Positions 24,857 to 32,250 of a stretch of DNA of 64,000 nucleotides are shown in pieces. Source of the DNA: CAYNRA01 sp046296415 (GTDB lineage Bacteria; Bacteroidota; Bacteroidia; Cytophagales; Spirosomataceae); the NCBI GenBank assembly GCA_046296415.1, contig JBKBLN010000001.1, positions 124,001 through 188,000 on the forward strand, in the 5' to 3' direction. Position 1 is the stretch's first letter. Each line of letters opens with the position of its first letter. The notes beneath the pieces are model-generated. The model saw only the letters and a list, made by a program, of their open reading frames with translations, searched no databases and had not been told where the DNA came from. Both the position numbers and the translations under genes were made by a program.

Positions 24857-26254
24857 TTATAAAAGTTCTCTGGGATCAGTAACAACCCCAGTTACGGCCG
24901 CGGCCGCAGCGACCAACGGGCTAGCAAGTAACGTTCGAGCGCCTGGGCCTTGCCGACCTTCAAAATTTCGATTGGAGGTGGATACAGCGTATTTTCCAGC
25001 CGGAATTTTGTCATCATTCATCGCCAAACAAGCAGAGCATCCAGGTTGACGTAGTTCAAACCCAGCGTCTGTTAAAATATCGTAAATTCCCTCTTCCTTG
25101 ATCTGTTTTTCCACAATGTGTGATCCAGGAACGATCCAAGCCGTTACGTGATCGGCTTTTTTGCGCCCTTTCACGATGGAGGCAAATGCCCGGAAGTCTT
25201 CGATCCGGCCGTTGGTACAACTTCCAATGAAGACATAATCGACTGTTTTCCCCAGAATGGCTTGGTTTTCCTCAAAGCCCATGTAGTCAAGCGATTTTTT
25301 ATAGCTAGCTTCTCCATCTAAAACTTCCCGAGCATGTGGAATTGGACGGGAGATGCCTGTACCTAAACCTGGGTTGGTACCGTACGTGATTTGGGGTTCG
25401 ATGTCGCCTGCCTCATAGACCAACTCTTGGTCAAAGAAAGCACCTTCTTCTGTTTTTAAAGTTTTCCAGTAGGCTTCCGCTTTTTCCCAAGCCTCACCTT
25501 GAGGGGCATATTCGCGGCCTTTGAGGTAAGCCAATGTTTTTTCATCAGGCGCGATCATGCCTCCGCGGGCACCCATTTCGATGCTCATATTGCAGACGGT
25601 CATCCGGCCTTCCATGCTCATGTTTTCGAAAACTTCACCTGCATATTCAACAAAATACCCTGTGGCACCTGAGGCAGAGATTTTTGAAATGATGTACAGA
25701 ATGACGTCTTTAGGTAAGACACCCTTGCCTAAGGTACCGTTGACGGTGATGCGCATTTTTTTAGGCTTCGGCTGCATGATACACTGGGAAGCCAGTACCA
25801 TTTCGACTTCAGACGTACCAATACCAAAGGCAATCGCACCAAAAGCCCCGTGGGTGGAGGTGTGGGAATCACCACAAACGATGGTCATACCCGGCAAGGT
25901 AATCCCATTTTCTGGCCCGATGACATGGACAATCCCATTTTTCTGATGACCAAGTCCCCAGTGCGAGATTCCGTATTTGGCTGTGTTTTCCTCCAACGCT
26001 TTCAATTGATTGGCAGAAAGCGGGTCAGCTACAGGTAAATGCTGATTAATTGTGGGCGTATTATGATCAGCGGTAGCGAAGGTTCGTTGAGGGAACATTA
26101 CCCCCACACCTCGGCCTTCCAAACCTAAAAAGGCGACAGGGGAAGTCACTTCATGAATGAAATGACGGTCGATAAAAAGGACATCCGGGCCGTCCGGAAT
26201 ATGTTTGACCACGTGGGCGTCCCACACTTTGTCAAATAAAGTCGATGCTTGCAT
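24857..26254 (-). CDS. leuC: 3-isopropylmalate dehydratase large subunit
   Basis: A 465-residue aconitase-fold enzyme. The three cysteines that hold the 4Fe-4S cluster are Cys346 (IGSCTNGR), Cys406 and Cys409 (PGCSAC). VCGDSHTSTHGAFGA at 126-140 is the other conserved substrate region. It is the first structural gene of the leuCDA operon and its ATG comes 3 nt after the stop of a Leu-rich leader ORF, which suggests that LeuC translation is tied to leader translation. Confidence 0.96.
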   Translation of the reverse strand: MQASTLFDKVWDAHVVKHIPDGPDVLFIDRHFIHEVTSPVAFLGLEGRGVGVMFPQRTFATADHNTPTINQHLPVADPLSANQLKALEENTAKYGISHWGLGHQKNGIVHVIGPENGITLPGMTIVCGDSHTSTHGAFGAIAFGIGTSEVEMVLASQCIMQPKPKKMRITVNGTLGKGVLPKDVILYIISKISASGATGYFVEYAGEVFENMSMEGRMTVCNMSIEMGARGGMIAPDEKTLAYLKGREYAPQGEAWEKAEAYWKTLKTEEGAFFDQELVYEAGDIEPQITYGTNPGLGTGISRPIPHAREVLDGEASYKKSLDYMGFEENQAILGKTVDYVFIGSCTNGRIEDFRAFASIVKGRKKADHVTAWIVPGSHIVEKQIKEEGIYDILTDAGFELRQPGCSACLAMNDDKIPAGKYAVSTSNRNFEGRQGPGARTLLASPLVAAAAAVTGVVTDPRELL

Positions 26255-26257
26255 ACG

Positions 26258-26332
26258 TCATGGAATGTTTACTCTTCTCTCAAATACAAGTAGAAGATGA
26301 TACAAAAGTGGGGAGTTTTTTAGTAAGCCCAT
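26258..26332 (-). CDS. Leu-rich leader peptide of the leuCDA operon
   Basis: A 24-codon minus-strand ORF (ATG at 26332-26330, TGA at 26260-26258) directly before leuC. Its peptide starts MGLLKNSPLLYHLLLVFE. Seven of 24 residues are Leu, in groups of two, two and three (codons TTA CTA, CTT TTG, CTT CTA CTT), with two Val and one Ile more. This is the composition of leucine-operon leader peptides, where stalling at Leu codons senses charged tRNA-Leu. The ORF ends 3 nt before the leuC ATG and no terminator hairpin fits between them, so control of leuC translation by coupling, rather than classical transcription attenuation, is the likelier mode. Function is inferred from composition and place only. 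Confidence 0.65.
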   Translation of the reverse strand: MGLLKNSPLLYHLLLVFERRVNIP

Positions 26333-26335
26333 TAA

Positions 26336-26358
26336 CGCTGTTTGGCCAAAAAATAGCG
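26336..26358 (-). promoter_or_regulatory. Hairpin just before the leuC leader ORF
   Basis: On the minus strand CGCTATTT pairs with AAACAGCG (8 pairs, one G-T), with a 7-nt TTTGGCC loop, and ends 3 nt before the leader ATG. The inner part TTTGGCCAAA (26341-26350) is also a perfect 10-bp palindrome, so a protein operator is an alternative. No clean promoter box could be assigned in 26359-26494. Confidence 0.4.
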
Positions 26359-26494
26359 ATTTTAGTCCAAGTGCGCCATCTTGGCCACTGCAATATTTGA
26401 TTTAAGTGGATTAAATTGTTTCGACAGGGCAGATATTGATCTTATTTTTCTGAAATTTGCAAACAATACCCCCCGAAAATCTTATTAATTTGGA

Positions 26495-28072
26495 ATGTTC
26501 ATGAGTATTCATTTTGATGAATCACCCACTTTATACTGGCTTATTGGGTATGCCTTGGCCATTTTACTGGCTTTTGGGTGGTGGAAGCTACCTCAAAAGA
26601 ACAAATCTTGGATTTTGTTTTTTGGGGGAATGGCCCTCTTGCTATGGATGCGATTGCCCGTATTGGTTTTTAATCAGGAGATAGATCCCGATGAAAGTCA
26701 GATGCTAGCCCATGCCCTTACCTTACGGTATGACCCTATCTACTGGAAGTTTGTCGATGGCCAGACTATAGGTCCTTTAGACTCCTACTTCCTTCTCCTC
26801 CCTTCGTGGTTTGGGTTCGATTTGGATTATACTTCTGCCCGTATCATGGGTTTGATTTGCATTTTGGGGAGTTTGTTTTTCTTTTACCGAAGTGCTCGTC
26901 TGTTGATTGGCCAAGAAACGGCTTGGGGAGGTATTTGGCCAGTATTGATTTTTCTGGCGTTCATCCAAGAGGGTGACTTTGTGCATTATTCGAGTGAGCA
27001 GCTCGCCCTATTGTTCCTCAATATCGCATTATGGCTTTACCTTCGGCAAGCAGAGCGCCCCCAAATAAAAGACTGGTTTCTGATCGGTTTTTTTCTGGGA
27101 CTCTTACCGTTTTGTAAACTTCAGTCTGTACCATTGGGGCTCGTTTTAGGGCTTTTTGCGCTTTATAAATGCTTTTATGTCCATCGCAACCGATGGGGCT
27201 CAGTTCTGGCCTTGGTAGGTGGTGGGGTCGCTTTTCCGATGGTTGTTTTGGCTTGGGTGTTTCATTATGAGTTATGGGATGATTTTTGGACTTTTTACAT
27301 TCAAGGCAATCTAGTTTATGCGGGAGGATTGGGCTTTTGGGAAAATGTTCAAAATGCCCTTGGTTTTGTGAAAGCCAGTCCGGGTTTTACGCTTTACTGT
27401 ATTTCCTTGATTCCTATCTTGGTGATGGGCATACGTAATTTTACATTTGGGTCGAATGCCCTATTGGCTATTTTTTGGGTATTCGTCGCTCTGTATTCCA
27501 TATTAAAGACCGGGAATATCTTTCCACATTACCTTCATTTTCTGCTTTATCCCCTGCTATTCTTGGCATTGGTTTTAAGCCAAACATCTTCCTTTAAGAC
27601 CAAACGGCTTGTCGGTCTCTGGATAATTTTGTTGTGGGGTGGTTGGCTTCTTTACCAGAAGTGGGATAACCAACCTTGGAATCGGTATGTGTCCAGCGAA
27701 ACTTCAGTGCCGATGAGTCGGGTGTCCCAACTCATTTTACAGCACGCCTCTCCCCCCGACCGGATGACCATTTGGGGGTGGAGGAGTAAATACCATATCG
27801 AAACACAACTCCCCCAAGGGGCGGCGGAAGCACATACCGAGCGGTGTATTTATGATCATCCGCTACGGAAACAATACTATCATCGGTATTTAAAGGATCT
27901 TCGTGAAAAGCAACCTAAAATCTTTATTGATGCCGTAGGGCCGCAAAGCTTGTGGGTTCAAGACCGGGCAACTCAAGGGCATGAAGTCTATCCGGAGCTG
28001 AAGAGCTGGGTCGAAACCCATTACCAATTCGTAGGAGAGGTGGACTTCACTCGCGTGTATGTCCGGAGGTGA
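26495..28072 (+). CDS. Polytopic membrane protein, GT-C glycosyltransferase-like
   Basis: A 525-residue membrane protein with about ten hydrophobic segments up to residue 395 and a soluble C-terminal part. After the second hydrophobic segment, a loop reads FNQEIDPDESQMLAHALTL. An acidic motif at this place, followed by an LGPLDSY-like stretch, is characteristic of GT-C enzymes (GT39/PMT/ArnT types), which use polyprenyl-phosphate sugars on the periplasmic face. Exact family is uncertain. The gene is divergent from leuC, and its last 26 nt overlap the end of the convergent AraC-type gene. A second start two codons later (26501) is possible. Confidence 0.65.
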   Translation: MFMSIHFDESPTLYWLIGYALAILLAFGWWKLPQKNKSWILFFGGMALLLWMRLPVLVFNQEIDPDESQMLAHALTLRYDPIYWKFVDGQTIGPLDSYFLLLPSWFGFDLDYTSARIMGLICILGSLFFFYRSARLLIGQETAWGGIWPVLIFLAFIQEGDFVHYSSEQLALLFLNIALWLYLRQAERPQIKDWFLIGFFLGLLPFCKLQSVPLGLVLGLFALYKCFYVHRNRWGSVLALVGGGVAFPMVVLAWVFHYELWDDFWTFYIQGNLVYAGGLGFWENVQNALGFVKASPGFTLYCISLIPILVMGIRNFTFGSNALLAIFWVFVALYSILKTGNIFPHYLHFLLYPLLFLALVLSQTSSFKTKRLVGLWIILLWGGWLLYQKWDNQPWNRYVSSETSVPMSRVSQLILQHASPPDRMTIWGWRSKYHIETQLPQGAAEAHTERCIYDHPLRKQYYHRYLKDLREKQPKIFIDAVGPQSLWVQDRATQGHEVYPELKSWVETHYQFVGEVDFTRVYVRR

Positions 28073-28931
28073 AGCTGGTGGAACTGGTTTGAAAATGATG
28101 TGGGGTTTCCCCATATACCGACTTAAAAGCTTTTATAAAATGGGATGTACTTTCATACCCAATTTCCTCGGCGATTTCGGCAATGTTGCGATTGGAATTG
28201 CGGAGTAAAAATGCGGCATGAGTCAGTCTTTTTTGTCGAATCCAAGCCGCAGGGGACTGGTGGAATTCCTCCTGGAAATCCCGTTTAAAGGCTGATAAAC
28301 TTCGCCCCGACAGCCTCGCCAATTCATCGAGCCGCAAAGGTTTGAGATAATAATTTTGCATCAAAAATCGCAACTCCGTTTTTTGCCCTCGGTACAAGCT
28401 GAATAGTAAGTCTTTCAATTGTCCAGTTGGGTCAACCTCCATCAAATGCAATAGAAGCTCCTGTAATTTGAGTTTTAGAAACTGGGTTAAATACCGAGTA
28501 TTGGATTTGAAGTAAGGGAAAATGGATTCTACAAATTTGGCGAATTTCTCATCTGTCGCCATTACGGCACCTTCCAAGGGCATTTCTTGGGTGGGCTCCT
28601 CTGGAAAAATTCCGATGTTTTGGGCTACAAACTCCTTTAAAAGTTTTTCATCGAAGAAAAACACCAGGCTTTTGTACGACTCATGTATCGACTCCGACAT
28701 GAGAAAGTAGCCCCGTCGAACAAAAAAAACATCTCCCTTTTGGATGAAAACCTCTTGTGTAGGACTCCGGAACCGCTTTTCGCCCTCCAAAACGTAAATC
28801 ACGGCATGCTCCTCAAAGAATATTTCATTTTTTGAAGGGTACACATCGCTTCGATAAGCCACGAATGTCAGCTCCTGTATTTTTAGAAGCTCAAATTCTT
28901 GAGGTGAAATAGCCGAGGGAACTCGTAACAT
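28047..28931 (-). CDS. AraC-family transcriptional regulator
   Basis: A 294-residue regulator. The C-terminal part (about 195-290) has two helix-turn-helix units: LRLDELARLSGRSLSAFKRDFQEEFHQSPAAWIRQKRLTHA and then NIAEIAEEIGYESTSHFIKAFKSVYGETPHHF, the AraC signature. The N-terminal part looks like an AraC-type cupin sensor (VIYVLEGEKRFRSPTQEVFIQKGDVFFVRRG), so a small ligand is expected but not known. It is transcribed away from msrC, and the two share a short intergenic region with back-to-back -7-like boxes. Confidence 0.88.
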   Translation of the reverse strand: MLRVPSAISPQEFELLKIQELTFVAYRSDVYPSKNEIFFEEHAVIYVLEGEKRFRSPTQEVFIQKGDVFFVRRGYFLMSESIHESYKSLVFFFDEKLLKEFVAQNIGIFPEEPTQEMPLEGAVMATDEKFAKFVESIFPYFKSNTRYLTQFLKLKLQELLLHLMEVDPTGQLKDLLFSLYRGQKTELRFLMQNYYLKPLRLDELARLSGRSLSAFKRDFQEEFHQSPAAWIRQKRLTHAAFLLRNSNRNIAEIAEEIGYESTSHFIKAFKSVYGETPHHFQTSSTSFTSGHTRE

Positions 28932-28953
28932 GAAAAATTGCGTATGGGATCAT

Positions 28954-28970
28954 CAAAGTTAGTATTTTTG
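28954..28970. promoter_or_regulatory. Divergent -7 boxes between araC-type gene and msrC
   Basis: CAAAGTTA at 28954-28961 reads TAACTTTG on the minus strand, and TATTTTTG lies at 28963-28970 on the plus strand. Both match TAnnTTTG and sit back to back one base apart. The plus box has ATTG 22 nt upstream; the minus box lacks a clear -33 element. Leaders would be about 17-20 nt on each side. Confidence 0.42.
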
Positions 28971-28993
28971 TCCAAAATTGATTCCTTGAAAAA

Positions 28994-29482
28994 ATGGCAG
29001 AAACTCTTTATATACCTGAGTCCACAGATCGAAAAGCAGTTTATGAGGCGTTGGTACCTCAGATTAAAGCGCTTTTGGACGGAGAAACTAACCTGGTTGC
29101 CAACTTAGCCAATGTAGCGGCTGTGTTGCGTGAGGCTTTTGGTTTTTTTTGGGTCGGATTTTACCTAAAAGACCAACATGACTTGGTGTTGGGCCCTTTC
29201 CAAGGTCCGTTGGCCTGTACCCGAATTCCGTTTACCAAAGGGGTATGTGGCCATGCTTTTACGGCGGAAAGCACCGTACTGGTTCCCGATGTGGATCAAT
29301 TCCCCGGCCATATCGCTTGCTCATCCGCTTCCAAGTCGGAGGTAGTCGTGCCAGTCCGTAATCCTGCTGGCCATGTAGTAGGTGTTCTGGATGTGGATTC
29401 CGATGCATTGAACGATTTCTCGGAGATCGATGTGAAAGGCTTGGAGGCCATTGTCGACACCCTAGCTCCGCTCTTTTCCTAA
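28994..29482 (+). CDS. msrC: Free methionine-(R)-sulfoxide reductase
   Basis: A 162-residue GAF-domain enzyme that reduces free Met-R-sulfoxide with thioredoxin. Cys75, Cys85 and Cys109 (LACTRIPFTKGVCGHAF and GHIACSSASKSEVVVP) have the same 10- and 24-residue spacing as the catalytic and resolving cysteines of the E. coli enzyme (84, 94, 118). Length is normal. It overlaps the next membrane-protein gene by one base (TAATG). Confidence 0.92.
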   Translation: MAETLYIPESTDRKAVYEALVPQIKALLDGETNLVANLANVAAVLREAFGFFWVGFYLKDQHDLVLGPFQGPLACTRIPFTKGVCGHAFTAESTVLVPDVDQFPGHIACSSASKSEVVVPVRNPAGHVVGVLDVDSDALNDFSEIDVKGLEAIVDTLAPLFS

Positions 29483-30846
29483 TGCCTTGGCGCGTAGCAG
29501 GAGGCATATTGGTAGGTCTTCTTGCCTTGACTGTTCGAGTGACTCCCCGAGAAGAATGGCTCTGGTTGATTGGTCTTACCGGCCTCTTGACGATAGGCGT
29601 GTTTGGCTGGATCAAAACGAGTCCCGCTAGCCTGTCGATCTGGGAAATCTTAACTTGGGCGCTTGTATTTCGGCTCACGACCCTCGGCGTTTTTCCGTCC
29701 TGGTCGGATGATGTCTTTCGATTCTATTGGGATGCCTGGGTCGCCAAATTAGGGGGGTCACCATACGCACAGACGCCTCGAGATGGACTACCTGAAATGC
29801 CACCGATGGCGCAGGCTATTTTTCCGCAACTCAACTCCCCCGATTATTATTCGGTCTACCTGCCGTGGCACCAAACCCTTTTCCGGCTCGCCCTCGGTGA
29901 GGGCAGTAATGTGCACGTTTTTGCCTTGAAATTGCAAGGAATTTATACCTTCATCGAATTGATTTGTTGGGGGATAATCCTAAAGTTATCCACAATGGAT
30001 TGGATAAGTCGATGGAAATGGATCCTTTGGAATCCGATTCTTATCCTCGAGTTTATCGGAAATTTGCACGTGGAAGGGCTTTTAGTAGTCTTTTTGGTAT
30101 TAAGTTGGACACTTTATTTGTCCACTTCAAAAATGTGGATAAGTATAGTTCCATTCGTCATGGCGATTGCTTGGAAATGGACTCCTCTCGTGTGGGTTCC
30201 TTTGCTTTGGGTTGCGTTTGATCGATCCAACCGATGGAAGGCTCTTCTTTTTGGGGTCGTAAGTTTGCCCATTTTTACATGGAGCCTTTGGCCAGAGGTG
30301 AGTCGAGTGGGTGCCAGTTTGGATTTATATTTTCAGCGCTTTGAGTTCAATGCCAGCGTGTACTATCTCTTTCGGGACATGGGGATTTGGATCTTGGGCT
30401 ACAATCCAATTCAGGTTCTTGGGCCATGGTTGTCTGGGCTAACGGTGTTCGGAATTTTATATTGGGCTTGGAGACACCCCGGCAACGGGCGGGTACGGGC
30501 TTATTACAGTTATACTCTTTATCTGGCTTTGGCTACCACCGTTCATCCATGGTATGCTTTGCCCTGGATGGTCGTAAGCGTGCTTTCGGGCCGTTCGGCA
30601 GGTTGGGTGGGGCTGTGGTTTATGAGCTGGAGTTACCACGCGTATTCCCATCCCGAACAACCCATTTGGGCGTATGCCTGCCTGGGTTGTTGGATCTTGG
30701 GAGAGGAGATTATTTTTTGGCGTACGCCAAAACTTCCCGCCAAACACGGATTAAATTACCTCCACAAATTTTTTCAATATCTTTCTCCGAGTAACCTCGC
30801 TGAAGCAAAACGGCAATCAAATTCGGATAATCCGATACATCTTTGA
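29482..30846 (+). CDS. Polytopic membrane protein, probable GT-C mannosyltransferase-like
   Basis: A 454-residue membrane protein with about ten to twelve hydrophobic segments. An early loop, FPSWSDDVFRFYWDAWVAKLGGSPYAQTP, has the acidic pair (DD) and aromatic pattern of GT-C glycosyltransferases such as GT87. No closer family can be named. It starts inside the msrC stop codon. Its last 137 nt lie antisense to the 3' end of the M19 dipeptidase gene; the C-terminal 45 residues are therefore read from DNA whose other strand codes for a conserved protein end, and a recent loss of the original stop codon is possible. Confidence 0.6.
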   Translation: MPWRVAGGILVGLLALTVRVTPREEWLWLIGLTGLLTIGVFGWIKTSPASLSIWEILTWALVFRLTTLGVFPSWSDDVFRFYWDAWVAKLGGSPYAQTPRDGLPEMPPMAQAIFPQLNSPDYYSVYLPWHQTLFRLALGEGSNVHVFALKLQGIYTFIELICWGIILKLSTMDWISRWKWILWNPILILEFIGNLHVEGLLVVFLVLSWTLYLSTSKMWISIVPFVMAIAWKWTPLVWVPLLWVAFDRSNRWKALLFGVVSLPIFTWSLWPEVSRVGASLDLYFQRFEFNASVYYLFRDMGIWILGYNPIQVLGPWLSGLTVFGILYWAWRHPGNGRVRAYYSYTLYLALATTVHPWYALPWMVVSVLSGRSAGWVGLWFMSWSYHAYSHPEQPIWAYACLGCWILGEEIIFWRTPKLPAKHGLNYLHKFFQYLSPSNLAEAKRQSNSDNPIHL

Positions 30847-31930
30847 GACCGGTGGGCAGCGAGTCACCAACACCATCGAAATCGGATCCAAAACCAACGT
30901 GATCGATCCCCGCCAAGGCCACGATGTGGTCGATGTGGTCGGCTACTTTTTCAACATCGGCAAAAATGGGAGGGTTTGTCCGATTAAATTCCTGTATAAA
31001 CGGCTTGGCGGCTTCGTCACGGGCCGAGTTCACTCCCTTGGATTTCAGGAAATCATTCAATTTTTTTTGATATTCCGTCCGCCTTTTGGCCACATCACCA
31101 TCTACAAACGTAGAACCAAAATTAACCATGATCACCCCTTTGTTTTGTCGCATCCGGCGAATCATGTCATCGGCCATGTTCCGTTCAAATCCGGGAGTAA
31201 ATTTCCGTGCAGAGGAATGAGAGGCTATCACAGGTACTTTGGCCATGTCCAAGACCTGATGGAAGGTACGGTCGGATACATGAGAAATATCGATCATGAT
31301 CCCAGTTTTCATCATTTCTTCCACTACTTGTTTGCCAAATGGGCTCAGGCCTTTCCAGGTACCCGTGGTGTCGTAGGAAGAATCCCCAAGTTGATTGTCT
31401 TTTCCGTGCGTTAGGGTGATGTAGCTGATGCCTTTGTCGCGGTAAGCCTTCACCTGATGGAGTTCTGAAATGGGTGATCCGTTCTCCATGCCCATGGGTA
31501 AAGCTAATTTACCTGTTTTTTTGATCCGGATCAGGTCTTCTGGCGTTTTGGCTACTTCAAAATAGGTAGGATTTTGATCGGCGATGAACTGGACCATCCG
31601 GATGAGCGAGTCGGCCAACTGCCTTCCCCCTGCCGGATCATAGGAAGTAGGAATGTAAATGGACATAAACGGCGCATCGAGTCCACCCGCCTTAGCCCGG
31701 CGGTAGTCGAAATCACCATCCGCCGACTGAATCGGAATGCCGGTGTATTCGCGATCCAGTTGAAAACGGCGTACTTTGAGGCGATAGGGCAAATCGACAT
31801 GGCCATCGGTAATTAAAAAGGTATCCGCTAATTTTTTTGCTTTCGCCAATGTTTCGGGAGAAGGAGCTTTTTGGGCCCAAGAGGCTGTTGAGATCGAAAC
31901 TAGCGCGCTGAGTAGAATAGGTAGTCGCAT
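30710..31930 (-). CDS. Membrane dipeptidase (peptidase M19), secreted
   Basis: A 406-residue zinc dipeptidase with a signal peptide (RLPILLSALVSISTASWAQ). TDGHVDLPYRL has the first zinc-binding His-x-Asp. MGMENGSPI supplies the bridging glutamate, PVIASHSSARKF a further histidine, and DHVGFGSDFDGV the conserved aspartate. The C-terminal GGNLIRVWREVL is a family feature, so the annotated 3' end is right. The enzyme cleaves dipeptides, in some species of D-amino acids, in the periplasm. The gene is convergent with and overlaps the preceding membrane-protein gene by 137 nt. Confidence 0.92.
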   Translation of the reverse strand: MRLPILLSALVSISTASWAQKAPSPETLAKAKKLADTFLITDGHVDLPYRLKVRRFQLDREYTGIPIQSADGDFDYRRAKAGGLDAPFMSIYIPTSYDPAGGRQLADSLIRMVQFIADQNPTYFEVAKTPEDLIRIKKTGKLALPMGMENGSPISELHQVKAYRDKGISYITLTHGKDNQLGDSSYDTTGTWKGLSPFGKQVVEEMMKTGIMIDISHVSDRTFHQVLDMAKVPVIASHSSARKFTPGFERNMADDMIRRMRQNKGVIMVNFGSTFVDGDVAKRRTEYQKKLNDFLKSKGVNSARDEAAKPFIQEFNRTNPPIFADVEKVADHIDHIVALAGIDHVGFGSDFDGVGDSLPTGLKDVSDYPNLIAVLLQRGYSEKDIEKICGGNLIRVWREVLAYAKK

Positions 31931-32110
31931 GTTGGGTGTTTTTTATGTCCAATGTATTCAAAACCAGGAAGATTTCCAGCCCCCTTTCGACAGCTCCGAC
32001 AGAATTAGATACGAAATTGAAATGTATAGCGAATTGGACTTGGAAAAATTCTATTATTTATTGATTTGTCAATAGATAATAGGCTGATAGTCCAATTTCT
32101 TTTGAAAAAA

Positions 32111-32142
32111 TTTGGAAAACGGAAAGGAAGTGATTTCATTTG
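32111..32142 (+). promoter_or_regulatory. Promoter of the ilv operon
   Basis: TTTG at 32111-32114 and TTCATTTG at 32135-32142 are separated by exactly 20 nt. This matches the Bacteroidota promoter TTTG-N19-21-TAnnTTTG with one mismatch. Transcription should start near 32148, almost on the ATG of the short leader ORF. Confidence 0.6.
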
Positions 32143-32146
32143 TTCC

Positions 32147-32209
32147 ATGAATAATCTTTCATTAAAGCGAAATTTCGCTAAAAAAGAATATTCGCTTTCT
32201 CTTTTTTAA
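32147..32209 (+). CDS. Short leader ORF before ilvD (four Leu codons)
   Basis: A 20-codon ORF, MNNLSLKRNFAKKEYSLSLF, with Leu at 4, 6, 17 and 19 (CTT, TTA, CTT, CTT). It spans the alternative hairpins before ilvD and ends 41 nt before the ilvD ATG. Leu enrichment and position suggest a branched-chain leader peptide, but there is no Ile or Val, and the predicted transcription start lies at or next to its ATG, so translation would have to be leaderless or the start site slightly earlier. Confidence 0.4.
   Translation: MNNLSLKRNFAKKEYSLSLF
32164..32207 (+). promoter_or_regulatory. Mutually exclusive hairpins (candidate attenuator) before ilvD
   Basis: Segment A, AAAGCGAA (32164-32171), can pair with TTCGCTTT (32191-32198), giving an 8-bp stem followed by CTCTTTTTT, which has the form of a terminator. 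It can instead fold locally: AGCGAAATTTCGCT (32166-32179) is a perfect palindrome giving a 5-bp stem with a 4-nt loop. Both structures use segment A and cannot coexist. The last Leu codons of the short ORF lie in or next to the terminator arm. Confidence 0.5.
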
Positions 32210-32250
32210 CCTATAGTTTTCCCTTCCTCTTTTTTTAAAAAATACGTGGT

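Larger units (their letters stand above)
31931..32250. other. Intergenic control region of the ilv operon
   Basis: This 320-nt stretch separates the divergent M19 and ilvD genes. The first 180 bases hold no gene, repeat or hairpin that could be recognised. The last 140 bases carry a promoter, a short ORF and alternative hairpins listed separately. Confidence 0.6.

Noticed and set aside
26341..26350. TTTGGCCAAA palindrome as an operator of the leu genes
   Set aside because: It is the loop and inner part of the hairpin before the leader ORF; ten bases of palindrome alone are weak evidence, so it was kept only as part of the hairpin entry.
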